Assembly (NCBI GenBank): GCA_030278955.1
Contig: JAOANR010000002.1
Coordinates: 7,119,982-7,183,981, forward strand
DNA: 64,000 nt
Origin: Hygrophila difformis
Taxonomy: Eukaryota; Streptophyta; Magnoliopsida; Lamiales; Acanthaceae
Direction of reading: 5' to 3'
Numbering within the stretch: position 1 is the stretch's first letter; each line of letters begins with the position of its first letter. Both the position numbers and the translations under genes were made by a program. The notes under the pieces were generated by a model. The model saw only the letters and a program-made list of their open reading frames with translations. It did not search any database and was not told the origin of the DNA. Shown piece after piece: positions 22,120 to 33,055 of the stretch.

Positions 22120-22147
22120 CTGTGCATCGCACAGAAATCCAACTAGT
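22120..22147 (+). other. Helitron 3' terminal hairpin and CTAG end
   Basis: A perfect 6-bp stem with a 3-base loop (22120-22134) lies eight bases before CTAG at 22143-22146. T at 22147 is the expected target base. This geometry (short GC-rich hairpin just inside CTRR) is the Helitron 3' signature. Confidence 0.75.
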
Positions 22148-22888
22148 ATATGAATATGAATATGAACGACTCCGCTAGTTATTAATTCGTCTTGAGTTGG
22201 AACCTACTGCCCATTGTTCGGATATGCGTCAAAGTGCAAACTGTGTATCGTTTGAAGATATATAAAATGCTTGCATTTGGCGAAGTTAGTGGTCTAGCAA
22301 TACAAGAATCTTTGTTTTAGAGACTGAAAAATATTGATAAAGTCAGTTACTAAAAAGATTAGCGACTAATTTGCGACGGGAATTTGTTAGCGATCATAAT
22401 TTTAGCAACTGAAATTTTTTAGCTACCACAATTTTATATTCCGAATCCGATTTTGTTAGCATTATCTACCATTTACCAACCTCCACAATTATGATTGGCT
22501 CGCCAATTGTAATTCTAAAAAGAATAATCATGATTTGTACCCCTCTGGCTTTTATACTTTGAAAGTGACTCTTGTAAATAAATAAATAAATAATACTACA
22601 AGCTTGTTATATACTGATAGTAATTAATCGATGTTGTTTCAATTAAAATTGAGTATACGTATTACTACTAGTTTAAAAAATATTATTTTCTTATTCACTA
22701 ATAAAGTGACTAATAAAATTGTTACTAGTTAATAATCTGCGATATATTCCGCAGGAAGCCAAAAAAGTTGTGGATGCTCTAGTCAACAGAAGACCTTGGG
22801 GCAATGGTGTTGTTAGAATAATTTAATGGCCTCTTTTAATAATAATATATTATCGAGATACAAGAATTTGATAGTTGGAATCAATTTA
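22148..22888. other. Unassigned DNA right of the Helitron
   Basis: AT-rich, with degenerate 'tagcgac' text near 22360-22430 that may be a CACTA subterminal relic. 22755-22826 is exon-like: a TTCCGCAG acceptor, then 23 codons starting EAKKVVDALVNRRPWGNG, then TAA. No other exon of that possible gene is visible. Confidence 0.3.
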
Positions 22889-23272
22889 GGGTCTGTTCTG
22901 CACGCAGCTTCTGGGAGCTTTTGGTAGCTTTAGCGTTTATTTCAAAACAAAATTCTTGTTCTGTACACTAGCTAGCTTTTGAAAGCTTTTTGGAGCTTTT
23001 AGAAGCTTCTTTTTAGAAGCTACTTCTTGTAGCTTTAAAAATAAGCTAGCAAGCTTATTTATATCCATTTACACATTTAACCCAATAACCGACTCACTAC
23101 TCAATAGTTTACGTAAATATTTATCTTTTTATGTCATTTCATACATTTTTTGACAGCTACAGCTAGTTGTACAGAACACTTAAATAGACCTGACAGCTAC
23201 AGCTCTCACCCAGCTCCTTAGAGCTCCAGCTCGCAGCTACAGCTACAACTATGCGTGCAGAACATACCCTTA
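22886..23272. mobile_element. Tourist/PIF-Harbinger-like MITE
   Basis: 381 bp (22889-23269) flanked by TTA. Left end GGGTCTGTTCTGCACGCAG; reverse complement of right end GGGTATGTTCTGCACGCAT. The interior is rich in AGCT-type palindromic text (agcttttagaagctt). No coding capacity. Confidence 0.8.
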
Positions 23273-23404
23273 ATCACAGACGTTTTTGATGTAATTTAAT
23301 TTGGTTCTGGCCGGACATATTAATAAGGACCAAAGGAGTAGATAATTGCAGCTTTTCATCCATCATTTAAATTTCAAATATGTTTATGGTCCATATATAC
23401 TTAC

Positions 23405-23601
23405 TTATATACAACTATATGGGGTTGGGGACTTACCATAGTGGTCAAGTCCCCAACTCACAACCTATAAGTTGGGGTTCGAATCCTCACCTGCCCCCCT
23501 ATCCCTCCCTTTTGTTCCCTTTATAATTTGTGTGGCATGGGCTCCCAGCACCCCTTTCCCAGGCCTTTAATATTCTCAAAAAAAAATTATATACAACTAT
23601 A
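23405..23601 (+). mobile_element. tRNA-derived SINE
   Basis: The element spans 23420-23586 with a perfect 15-bp duplication TTATATACAACTATA at 23405-23419 and 23587-23601. The A-box-like TAGTGGTCAAG (about 23441) and B box GGTTCGAATCC (about 23476) form an RNA polymerase III promoter. The body contains TTTGTGTGGCATGGGCTCCC and the tail is A-rich. The long duplication and A tail indicate LINE-assisted insertion. Confidence 0.88.
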
Positions 23602-23837
23602 CTATTCATCAATCGAGATTTTGTCAACTTTTTTAAAATTTTAGAGATGGATTTAGAAAAATCATAAACTCCACGTAAGGGGATATATTCAATCAAAATT
23701 TTTTTAGATTTTTGTGAACTCTCGAAATTTGAGATATCCAATCTAAATTTTTAAAAACCTTTAAAATTTTGGAGGTATTTAATACGATTTTAAAAAACTT
23801 TAAAATATGCAAGTATTCAATACAAATTTTAAAAAGG
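23602..23837. other. AT-rich repeats of 'ttttaaaattttgg' type
   Basis: Short overlapping copies of T/A-rich text such as 'ttaaaattttggagg'. Open frames here are low-complexity. No gene. Confidence 0.4.
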
Positions 23838-25390
23838 GACCTAATAGAAGTTTTCTGGAGGTTCGAACATGAGGACTCCCTTCCGAGAAATGTCGGGAAA
23901 TCTTTTATCACTCTTATTCCTAAGGTGTCGAATCCAGTGGAGATTGGGGATTATAGATCTATTTCATTGGTGGGAAGTGTATACAAAGTGGTGACAATGG
24001 TGCTGGCAAACCGTCTGAAGGAAGTAATAGCTTCGGTGATGGGTGCTTCACAAATGGCGTTTGTGAAGGGGAGACAAATCTTGGATGGGGTGTTAGTGGC
24101 GGCCGAAGTGATTCACTCCAACCATGTGTCCGGGAGGCAAGGATTCGTTATAAAATTGGATTTTGCAAAGGCGTATGACAACGTGTCGTGGGAGGCGTTG
24201 TTTAGGGTGTTAAAGGTTATGAATTTCGAGGAGAAATGGATCGGGTGGATTAGGACGTGCGTTGAATCGGTTGTCGCAGCTGTGTTGATAAATGGTTTCT
24301 GGACCGAGTTTTTTAAAATGCATAAAGGTCTTCGACAAGGTGACCCACTATCCCCTTACTTGTTCGTTTTGTTAGCCGAGGTCCTCAATAGAATGGTGTG
24401 TCAGGCTGTTGGTTTAGGGCTGTATAGGGGCCTGGAGGCAAGTGGTAACGGCCCGATTATATCGCATTTACAATATGCGGATGATACGGTGTTGTTTTGT
24501 GACGCGGATTTAATACAAAAGTTCTACTAATTAAAAGGTTGTTCAGGTGTCTTTATCTAGCCACCGGTCTTAAGATAAACTTTGGGAAGAGCCAATATTT
24601 GGGATTAACTGTTCAGTGCAGCGGCTGAATGAGGCGGCAGGGACACTTGGTTGCGGTGTTGGTAGGTGGCCAATGGTTTATTTGGGGATACCAATTGGGG
24701 TGCGGATTAATGGTGTGTTAGTGTGGCATCCGGTCCTTGATAAAGTGAAGCAAAGACTCACGGGATGGAAGAGTAGGATGCTGACACAAGTCGTGCGGGA
24801 GACTATGTTGAATAAAATCCGTTATGAGCAGTCCACCGGTTTATTTCTTATCCTTATTTAAAGTACCAAGAGCTGTGGTTGATCGTCTTGAGTTAGTTAA
24901 GAGGAGGTTTTTTTGGAACGAGGAGGGGACGAAAAAGCTACATACCATTAATTGGAATTCAATTTGTACGCCTAAGGAAGAAGGAGGACTAGTCATTTGG
25001 CAAACGGAGTGTAATAACAGGGCACTGTTGTTGAAATGGCGTTAGAGGTTTGGGACGGAGTCATTATGGAGAGATGTAATCAATGCGAAGTACTAGGGGG
25101 TAACTCTCCTTTACTACCGGCGGCTAGGGGAAGGAGATCACTATGGGGAAAGGTCTGCAGTTCATGGGATAATTTGATCATGAGTGAACTGACTTGTAAA
25201 TTTGTAATACAGATTGGTGATGGATGCAAGGTGAGATTTTGGCATGATGGTTGGGTCTATGGTGGTCAGCCGTTGAAGGAATTGTTTCCAAGGATATATG
25301 CACTATCGGTGAACAAGGCAGGGAGGGTGGTGGAGTTTGGAAGGTGGAGTGGCCTCAAATGGGTTTGGGATATAGAGTTGAGGAGGCAAC
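23838..25390 (+). pseudogene. LINE reverse transcriptase and C-terminal region, frameshifted
   Basis: 23838-24530 reads non-LTR RT motifs in order: ITLIPKVSNPVEIGDYRSIS, ASQMAFVKGRQILDGVL, VIKLDFAKAYDNVSWEAL, KGLRQGDPLSPYLFVLLAE and LQYADDTVLFCDAD; catalytic YADD is at 24474-24485. A stop follows at 24528. Downstream pieces in other frames match the region after RT (WPMVYLGIPIGVR; LVKRRFFWNEE; RFWHDGWVYGGQPL). The normal enzyme primes cDNA at a nicked target. Confidence 0.85.
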
Positions 25391-26748
25391 TGCCGTAGAT
25401 CGAAACTTGTTTAGTGACAATATCCGGATTAATGTTGACTGAATTTTAGGGTTAGGTAAATGATGATTAGATGGATAGATATATGGATATTGATGAAGAA
25501 GCGAGAACACACACGAAAGATGGATATAACATAAGATGATGAAACTAAATTGTAAGATAAAAGATAAGGAAACTTATGAATGAAGGGGACCCGAACTTGC
25601 CAAGGGAAGTGAGACGAACTCAAGACAAATGGCTTCCTTCAAGTGCATCATTCATTGACAATCCATCGAGCAAGTTTCCAACTTGATGGCGTGAGGGAAA
25701 TGAACATAAGTTCAAGACAAACACGGATGGGGGAGAACACTTTTGAAAGAGTGCTCTCGGTTATGAACTTTGAAAATATGAGAATGGATTTCAATATTAA
25801 GCAAAGTTGTTTACAAATGAAGGGGGAGGACATATTTATAGGCCAAACCCCTTAGGAAACAAGAGAAATGAAAAATACATCAAAATTGGACCAAATGCGG
25901 TTTATATCGCATCGATGCGATGCGGTATAAACCGCATTGATGGAAAAAGACCGCATTGGCCATTACAAACCTATCTATTAAAAAAGGGGTCAATTCGGTT
26001 TATGAGGGCAATTCGGCATATATCGAATTGGCAACAAAATCGAATTGGGAACTTAGGAAATAATATTACTGTTGTGGAAAAAGCAATTCGGTTTAAGCAA
26101 TTCGGTCTATGGGAATACCGAATTGACCAATATCGAATTGAGGGAGACTAGGAAAATACTAAGGCAAATGCAAAAAGGCGATGCGGTATTAAACCGCATT
26201 GAGAGAGATGCGGTTTATACCGCATCACATTGGAAAGGCTGGGGGATCGATGCGGTATTACGAAACCGCATTGGGCGATGCGGTTTATTCCGCAGCGATG
26301 CGGTATAAACAGCATTGCTTAAAGCGCATTGATCCCCATGCCTTAGTCAATTTTGCATGCCTTTATTTTCTACACTATTACAAAATATATTATCCGACGT
26401 CCGGTGGTGGTTCCGGCTGAACTCCGGCCACTTTTCTGACGAGCTCCTTTTTGGGCCTCTTCATGCTTGTTGGGCTTTCCTTGTGCATCCTAAGGCCTTC
26501 TTCCATCTTTATTTAATTCCGTAATGGGGAATCCATTGGAATCCATGTTAATGGATTCCGGATTTGTCCGGGCTTGATCTATCCGGATCATTATTTGAAG
26601 CTTTTGGGCTTCTTGGGGCTCGAAGTTATTTGTCTCCTGCAAGAAAAATTTATACAGTGCATCAGAAAATTTCTTGGCCTTTTGTTTGGATACTGGGCCT
26701 TCGGGGATTATCGGAATAATTAATCCGTTGGTTCTGGCGACTACGCCA
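25391..26748 (-). repeat. CRM-like element 3' LTR
   Basis: 1358 bp. Contains the C-terminal 90-odd codons of pol and an array of GCGGT/ACCGC and TTCGGT/ACCGAA motifs (25885-26330), longer than in the other LTR. Confidence 0.9.
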
Positions 26749-28490
26749 TCCCCACCCCCTTGGGAAGGTTGAGACATCAACCGATCAGAATCCAACTCAT
26801 CATCCCTTTCGAATAGAGATAAATCAGCAACATTGAAAGTCGGATTAATATTAAAGTCTTCAGGAAGCTCAATCCGATAAGCGTTGTCGATTTTCTCAAG
26901 GACTTTGTAAGGTCCTGTTCCGCGAGATGCGAGTTTGCCATGTGTCTGTGCAGGAAAACGTTCTTTTCGCATGTGCACCCAGACCCAGTCTCCTGGTTTC
27001 AGCAACAGCCTTTTTCTGCCCCTGTTGGCAAATTTGGCATATGTCTCCGACGCCTTCAGCAAGCTATTCCGAACATTCTCGTGCAGATCCTTGATTGCCT
27101 TAGCCCTGTCCCTGCCATTGAAGTTAAGACGCTCACTACTGGGTAGTGGCAGAAAATCAATAGGGGTCATTGGGTTAAATCCATAAACAACCTCGAAGGG
27201 TGACATGTGTGTGGCACGATGAATATGACGATTATAAGCAAATTCAATGTAAGGCAAACATTCATCCCAACTTTTAGAGCTCAAAGAGGTAATTATGCGT
27301 AGGAGGTTACCCAACACGCGATTTACCGCTTCTGTCTGTCCGTCTGTCTGAGGATGGTAAGATGTTGAGAACAAAAGTTGTGTACCCATCTCACGCCAAA
27401 AACCCTTCCAGAAATAGCTTACGAACTTGGCATCTCGGTCTGACACAATTGACTTTGGTACTCCATGAAGACGTACCACTTCCCTGTAGAATAAATTCGA
27501 GATATGCCTGGCATCATTGGTCTTCACACATGGTATGAAATGTGCCATCTTGGAGAATCGATCAACTACCACAAAGATTGAATCTTTGCCTCTTGCAGTC
27601 TGTGGTAGTCCAAGCACGAAGTCCATTGATATGTCCAGCCAGGGTCCTTCTGGCACAGATAATGCTTGATATAAGCCGTGGGGTTTAAAAGTCGACTTGG
27701 CCTTCAGACAGACCAAGCACCTAGCAATGAAGCGAACAACCTGGGCTTGCATTTTTGGCCAGTAGAACTTTTCAACAAGGATTCCCACGGTTGCATCTTT
27801 TCCAAAGTGTCCCATGAGTGCACCGCCGTGAGCCTCTTGAATTAGCAACTCCCTGACAGATCCCTTTGGGATGCATAATCTGTTTCCATCATACAGGAAC
27901 CCGTTCAGTTGGGAGAACTCCTTGAAACCATTCTGCTTTGTCCTCTCGTACAACACTCTAAAATCTTCGTCAGTGGAGTACTGACTCTTGATATGCTCAA
28001 ATCCAAACAGATGAGTAGTTGCAAATGTGGCTAATGTTGTTCTTCTGGAGAGTGCATCTGCAACCACATTGTCTTTCCCTTTCTTATACTTAATCACGTA
28101 AGGGAAGGATTCTATAAATGTGCTCCACCGAGCATGTCTTTTGCTTAATTGTCCCTGAACCTTTATGTGCTTAAATGTCTCATGATCAGTGTTGATCACG
28201 AATTCTCTTCCTCTCAGATAGTGTTGCCATGTTCTCAAAGACAGAACAACATCATATAATTCCTTGTCGTACGTGGAATAATTCAGTTGTGCTCCACTGA
28301 ACTTCTCACTGTAGTATGCTATCGGCCTTCCTTCTTGAAGCAACACCGCTCCCATGCCCGTACCTGACGCATCACTTTCAATTTCAAATGGCAAATCGAA
28401 TTTTGGTAATGCTAGGACAGGTGCATGAGTGAGCTTATCCTTGAGGTCATCGAATGCTTTTTGCTGTGCCGACCCCCACTTGAATGGAAT
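26490..28490 (-). pseudogene. CRM-like RNase H and integrase, reading into the 3' LTR
   Basis: After the TGA, an open segment (634 codons from 28394) has RNase H (EIESDASGTGMGAVLLQEGR; DALSRRTTL), an HHCC finger (HGGALMGHFGKDATVGIL ... CLVCLKAKS), and DDE residues in DISMDFVLGLPQ, IVSDRDAKFVSYF and TDGQTEAVNRVL. The C-terminal tail (RGTGPYKVLEKIDNAYRIEL; PTFNVADLSLFE) is followed by about 90 residues encoded by the LTR. CRM integrases carry a C-terminal targeting region that also overlaps the LTR. Confidence 0.85.
26749..26763 (-). other. Polypurine tract of CRM-like element
   Basis: Minus strand AAGGGGGTGGGGA directly before the LTR start TGGCGTAG. Confidence 0.75.
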
Positions 28491-28496
28491 GTCCTT

Positions 28497-29525
28497 TCAA
28501 AGAAGTGCAGTGATCGGGGCCGCAATTACACAAAACTGTGGAACGAATCTTCTGAAGAAACCACTCAAACCCAGAAAACTGCGTACTTCATGCACAGTGG
28601 TTGGCGGCTTCCAGTCAGATATAGCCTTGATCTTTGATTCATCCACTTTCAGTGCATCTCTTCCTACGAAAAATCCAAGAAACGTCACTTCTGGCACACA
28701 GAAGCTACATTTCTCGAAGTTGGCATACAGGCGGACTTCTCGCAATCGATACAGTACCTGTTGCACATGATTTACATGATCGATTAGAGAACAGCTATAA
28801 ATGAGAATGTCATCAAAATAAACTACAACAAATTTTCCTATGAATTGTCGAAGAGTATCATTCATCAAACGCATAAATGTAGAGGGGGCATACGTAAGAC
28901 CGAATGGCATAACGAGCCATTCATATAGACCAAACTTCGTCTTGAATGCGGTCTTCCATTCATCCCCGGGCTACATTCTGATTTGATGATACCCGCTCTT
29001 TAGATCAATCTTGATGAAAAGACTTGCACCACCAAGCTCATCTAGCATGTCGTCTAGTCGCGGAATTGGGTGACGATATTTGACCGTAATACCATTGACT
29101 ACTCGGCAATCAACACACATACGCCATTCGTCATTTTTCTTTGGGACGAGGAGGACTGGAACGGCACACGGAGATAAACTTTCTCGAACCCAACCTTTTT
29201 CGAGCAATGCTTGCACTTGCCGCTGAATTTCCTTTGTCTCTTCGGGATTCATGCGGTATGCTGGTCCGTTGGGAATTGAAGCTCCGGGCACAAATTCAAT
29301 ACGATATTCCACGCCTCGGAGTGGTGGTAAGCCAGATGGCACTTCTTCCGGAAAAATATCCTGATTCTTGTCAAGCATCCTGGAAATTTCCAAAGGCAAA
29401 TCAGGTGTAGTAGGAACAGTTCTGTTGACATATTCATCAGGTTTAATTAATGCAATAAAACAGTGACCTGAGAAGTCAGGTCCTTGTGCTGCTTGCTGAA
29501 ATGCAGTCTTGGTCAAATCAGACAT
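28497..29525 (-). pseudogene. CRM-like reverse transcriptase with two stops
   Basis: 29525-28971 includes ALLEKGWVRESLSPCAVPVL, MCVDCRVVNGITVKYRHPIP and IKIDLKSGYHQIRM, then TAG. The same frame resumes with [18 protein letters not shown] and [11 protein letters not shown], so the catalytic YFDD is present, and then TGA at about 28497. Both stops are in frame, consistent with point mutations. Confidence 0.88.
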
Positions 29526-29865
29526 TGATCCAGGCTTGATGAACTCTCGCCAACTTTGGCTTTTCCTCTTTCCCTGGCCTTGTGGTCGGCTTCTGCTTGA
29601 GCTACTTTGTTCTTTAGCTTTTCTTGGTCTAGCCTGACAGCTTTCACAGATAAAGGTTTAAACAAATATTCTTTTTGTCCATGTTTAAAATATAAAACAT
29701 TGGATTTTCCCTTGTAAGTGGCATCTTAATCATAAAGCCACGGTCTTCCAAGCAAAACATGACATGTGTTCATGGGAACGACATCACATAATACTCTCTC
29801 CGAGTAGGTGCCCTTTGTGATAGGGACCCATGCCTGTTGGCAGACCTTGGTCTTGCCACTGTTGT

Positions 29866-31634
29866 TCATCCAGTGCAGTAAGTAGGAACTGAATGCTCCT
29901 CTGTCGGCAGCTGCAATCTGCGCATAGTATATAAACTAACCATATTAGTGCAGCTTCCGTTATCAACAATGACAGTGGCATTATTGCCCTGAATAGTACA
30001 ACGACAATGGAAGAGGTTCTCCCTTTGTTCGTTGGGTGGTATTTCTGGCTCTCTGTCAGCATTTAAGGCTCCCATTGCTACTAGCAGATTTACGTCTTCT
30101 TCATTGTTCTCATCGACTTCGGGATTGACTGGTTCATCAATTTGGTATTGTCTCAGATCTTCATCACAGTCATCCTCTTCTTCTGAATCAACAACTCTAA
30201 ACACTCCTGGTTCAACCTCGATCACTGGTCTTTCCTCTTCGCCAGTATTGAGTATCGCCACTCGTCTTGGATTATTGCATTCATTGGCATAATGGCCCTT
30301 CTTGCCGCATTTCCAACAAGTGATTTCTCTTTTGTCTTTGGCGGGTGGATGTTGTTCTCGGCCCCGATTTCTGTTTCTATTTTCCCGGTTGTACTCCTTG
30401 AAGTTCTTTCCCAATTCAAACCTTTTAGGCTTGTAACCTCCCTCATCACGAACCGGCAACGGTGTAGCCTGGGGGTTTTTGGATCTCTCTGTCCGCTCAG
30501 GTGGTCGAATTAACCAAGGTTTATTTGGGTTGTAACCGGTGGAAGTCCTATGGGTCCTTCTCTTGAGTTGATCCTCGAACTTTGCAGCTTTTCTTACTAG
30601 ATCTGTGATATTCACATATCCTCTCATGTCCATTTCTTCGAAGATTTCGGGTCTCAAACCTTTTGCAAATCTGGTCAGAGTGATCAACGGGTCTTCATTG
30701 AACTGTGCTCGCATCATACGCATTTCCATTTCGCGGTAGTATTCCTCAACAGTTCTTGACTCCTGCCTCAGACTGATCACCTTCATGTACATATCTGGTT
30801 TGTAGGTAGGAGGCACGAATCTTCTTTCCATGAGTTGCAGAAAATATTCCCAGTCGGTGACTTGGAGTTGTCCGGCATTGTGATGATCAATTGTGAACTT
30901 TTGCCACCAGAGTTGGGCATATTCCTTGAATTCCTGAACTGCCAATTGGATCTTTTTGAAGTCAGAGTAATTGTGGCAGTTGTATATCATCTCCATGGTG
31001 TTCTTCCAATCATGAAATTCATTAGGATCACCGGTTCCTCTGAAAGTAGGAATGGTGAACTTAATGCATTGCAGATTGTCATCCACATCATCTGGATCAT
31101 CTCTGTTTATTGCAGGAGCATTCCGGGGTCTGTTGGCATAGGTGGTGGAGGCATGGCCAAAGGATCATTGATGCGTAGTCCTTCGTCGACTGGAGGAGGG
31201 TGGATTGGTGCCATCGGAGGTGGCCTCGGAGCACGGGGCCCTTGTCGCCGATCAAATTTCCCGATCGCGACCTGTTCTTCTTCCCTTTCAGCTAGGGCCT
31301 CCTCTGCATCAGCCAGGTCATTTCCCTGAACGTGACTATTGCTTCCAGATGCTCCATTTTGTCCGGAGGTAGAAGGATGATAAAATGCATCTTCCAGCCT
31401 GCGTTCAACCCGTTGCATCAATCGCTGGGCCAAAGCCTCATCTTGCTGTTTCATGCGTCCTGCAAATTCATTGCTCAGATTATCAATGCGCTCATTTACA
31501 GCAGAAATATTCGAAACATTAGCATCAAGAGTTTGCTTAAGGGTTTCGAAGTTAGCCCTTTTAACAGTACTCTCGCTCATTGCTCGAAGCATCTCCATAA
31601 TGTCAGTCAAATTTGGCTCTGTGTTTCCTGCCAT
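29866..31634 (-). pseudogene. CRM-like gag and start of protease, frameshifted
   Basis: ATG 31634 (MAGNTEPNLTDIMEML) opens a segment with a coiled-coil-like N part (ANVSNISAVNERIDNLSNEF) that stops at 31107. The other frame continues from about 31125 to 29866: gag core IPTFRGTGDPNEFHDWKN ... KEYAQLWWQKF, a zinc knuckle CWKCGKKGHYANEC (about 30280-30320), an acidic stretch and protease text VIVDNGSCTNMVS. A second frameshift near 29880 cuts the protease. Confidence 0.85.
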
Positions 31635-32214
31635 GAAACTTAGAAAAATAATATAGATATAATGTAGGTCAGAAATCAAGTGCTGAAATATGTAGAGTGG
31701 ACTCTCAAATTTGCATTCAGTCGGGCACCTCAACACTATTTCAGTTCGTCACCTGCTCAAATAGTTCAATCAGATGCAAGAGAAGTACACACAGATATTT
31801 TGTACGCACAGTTCAAGAGTCAAATGAACTGTTCGACCCAATCAAAGAACGCACAGAATGTATGTATGTATGTACTGCAGTCTGATCAAGTTCACAGTCT
31901 TAAACATATATTGCAAGCAAAAAACAGAGATATTTGTCCCAATTTAGAAGTGGAAAAATAAAGCTCACAAGAAAATGCACTCGAGAATTAAAAACCCAAT
32001 CTACTCAAATGACTTCTCGGGCTAGGTTTCACAAAATGCCAGTCACGATATCCACTTTATTGTACTAGTACTCAAGTGGCTTCTCGGGCTAGATTTCAAA
32101 TTGTGCCAGTCCGATATTCACTTTATTGTAAATAAACTCAAAACACTCAAATATGTAAAAAGGGAAAAATAATACTGGAGAGGGAATTGCACTATGAACA
32201 CTTAAAAATTCTAG

Positions 32215-32490
32215 TGCCAATCAATGCGGTTTTGAAGGGGGCAATGCGGTATATATATCGCACCAGTAGACCGAATTGATGGCTTCCTTGGTGCTTGATG
32301 CGCAATTTCTTCAGGCAATTCGGTTTAGAGGCAATTCGGTTTAGGTGGAATACCGAATTGATGCTTAAAACTGAATTGAGTGTTGAGCCTTGGCAATTTT
32401 CTTCAGTGGGAGGGAGGGTCAATGCGGTTTGTGCCAGACAATGCGGTTTATACTGAATTGAAGGGTATAGACCGAAATGATTTCGAATTG
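32215..32490. repeat. Array of GCGGT and TTCGGT inverted motifs in CRM 5' leader
   Basis: AATGCGGTWT and AATTCGGTTT with their reverse forms occur many times, as in both LTRs. Neighbouring copies in opposite orientation could fold as short hairpins. Confidence 0.7.
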
Positions 32491-33033
32491 GATGGCCCGC
32501 AAAATTTGACTTTCTTCCTCCTTTTGCGGTTGGATGTCTGGTACTTCCTTAGGGAATTAAATGCAGTAGACTTCTTACAATATCCTCACACTAAACAAGG
32601 GGCCGAATTTGCATATGATTGGACATTTAATGATCACGGCTACACATACTAGCCTTTCCCATGCAAGATCAAACTATACTATTACATCAATCTGCCAAGA
32701 ACAAAGTGAGTCTTGAATGAACAAGTTGAGTATCACTATGAACACCAAGAACTCAAACCAAATCTAACTCCCAAACCCACAAAACCCTTCACTGTTTGCT
32801 CTTAATGATCTTGTTTAATCCAACAAACTCAAATAATCATGCAAGCACATTCATACAAGAGATTAGGACAACAAGACTAACATCAACAACAAACAAGATA
32901 TGGAGAAAATGGTATGGCCGAGAGTTACAAGGCACAAAATATTTTTAGGGTTTTCTAGATTTTTCAAACAAAGAGAAAATACAATTTAAGACACAGAAAT
33001 ATGGAGAATAATCCGATTGCACTAACAAGTTTG

Positions 33034-33045
33034 GCTCTGATACCA
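33034..33045 (-). other. Primer-binding site, initiator Met tRNA type
   Basis: Minus strand TGGTATCAGAGC, ten bases inside the 5' LTR. This is complementary to the 3' end of plant initiator Met tRNA. Confidence 0.85.
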
Positions 33046-33055
33046 AATTTCTATA

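Larger units (their letters stand above)
543..22146 (+). mobile_element. Non-autonomous Helitron carrying fragments of several host genes
   Basis: The proposed left end is A|TCTATTATATCTTATAAG at 542/543. The right end has a 6-bp-stem hairpin (CTGTGC-ATC-GCACAG, 22120-22134), eight bases, then CTAG (22143-22146) followed by T. This is the known plant Helitron end structure with insertion between A and T and no target duplication. Removing the later Tat insertion and its TSD leaves about 7.2 kb. No Rep/helicase is seen, so it is non-autonomous. The interior holds pieces of at least four unrelated genes, all on the + strand and with introns kept, which is typical of Helitron capture at the DNA level. 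The left boundary is the less certain one. Pack-MULE is an alternative, but no long terminal inverted repeats are seen. Confidence 0.65.

Noticed and set aside
22340..22440. CACTA element between 22340 and 22440
   Set aside because: Only a few 'tagcgac' phrases resemble subterminal repeats; no terminal CACTA sequence is present on either side.
23420..23500. tRNA gene
   Set aside because: A and B boxes are present, but the sequence does not fold as a complete tRNA and continues into a SINE body with A tail and target duplication.
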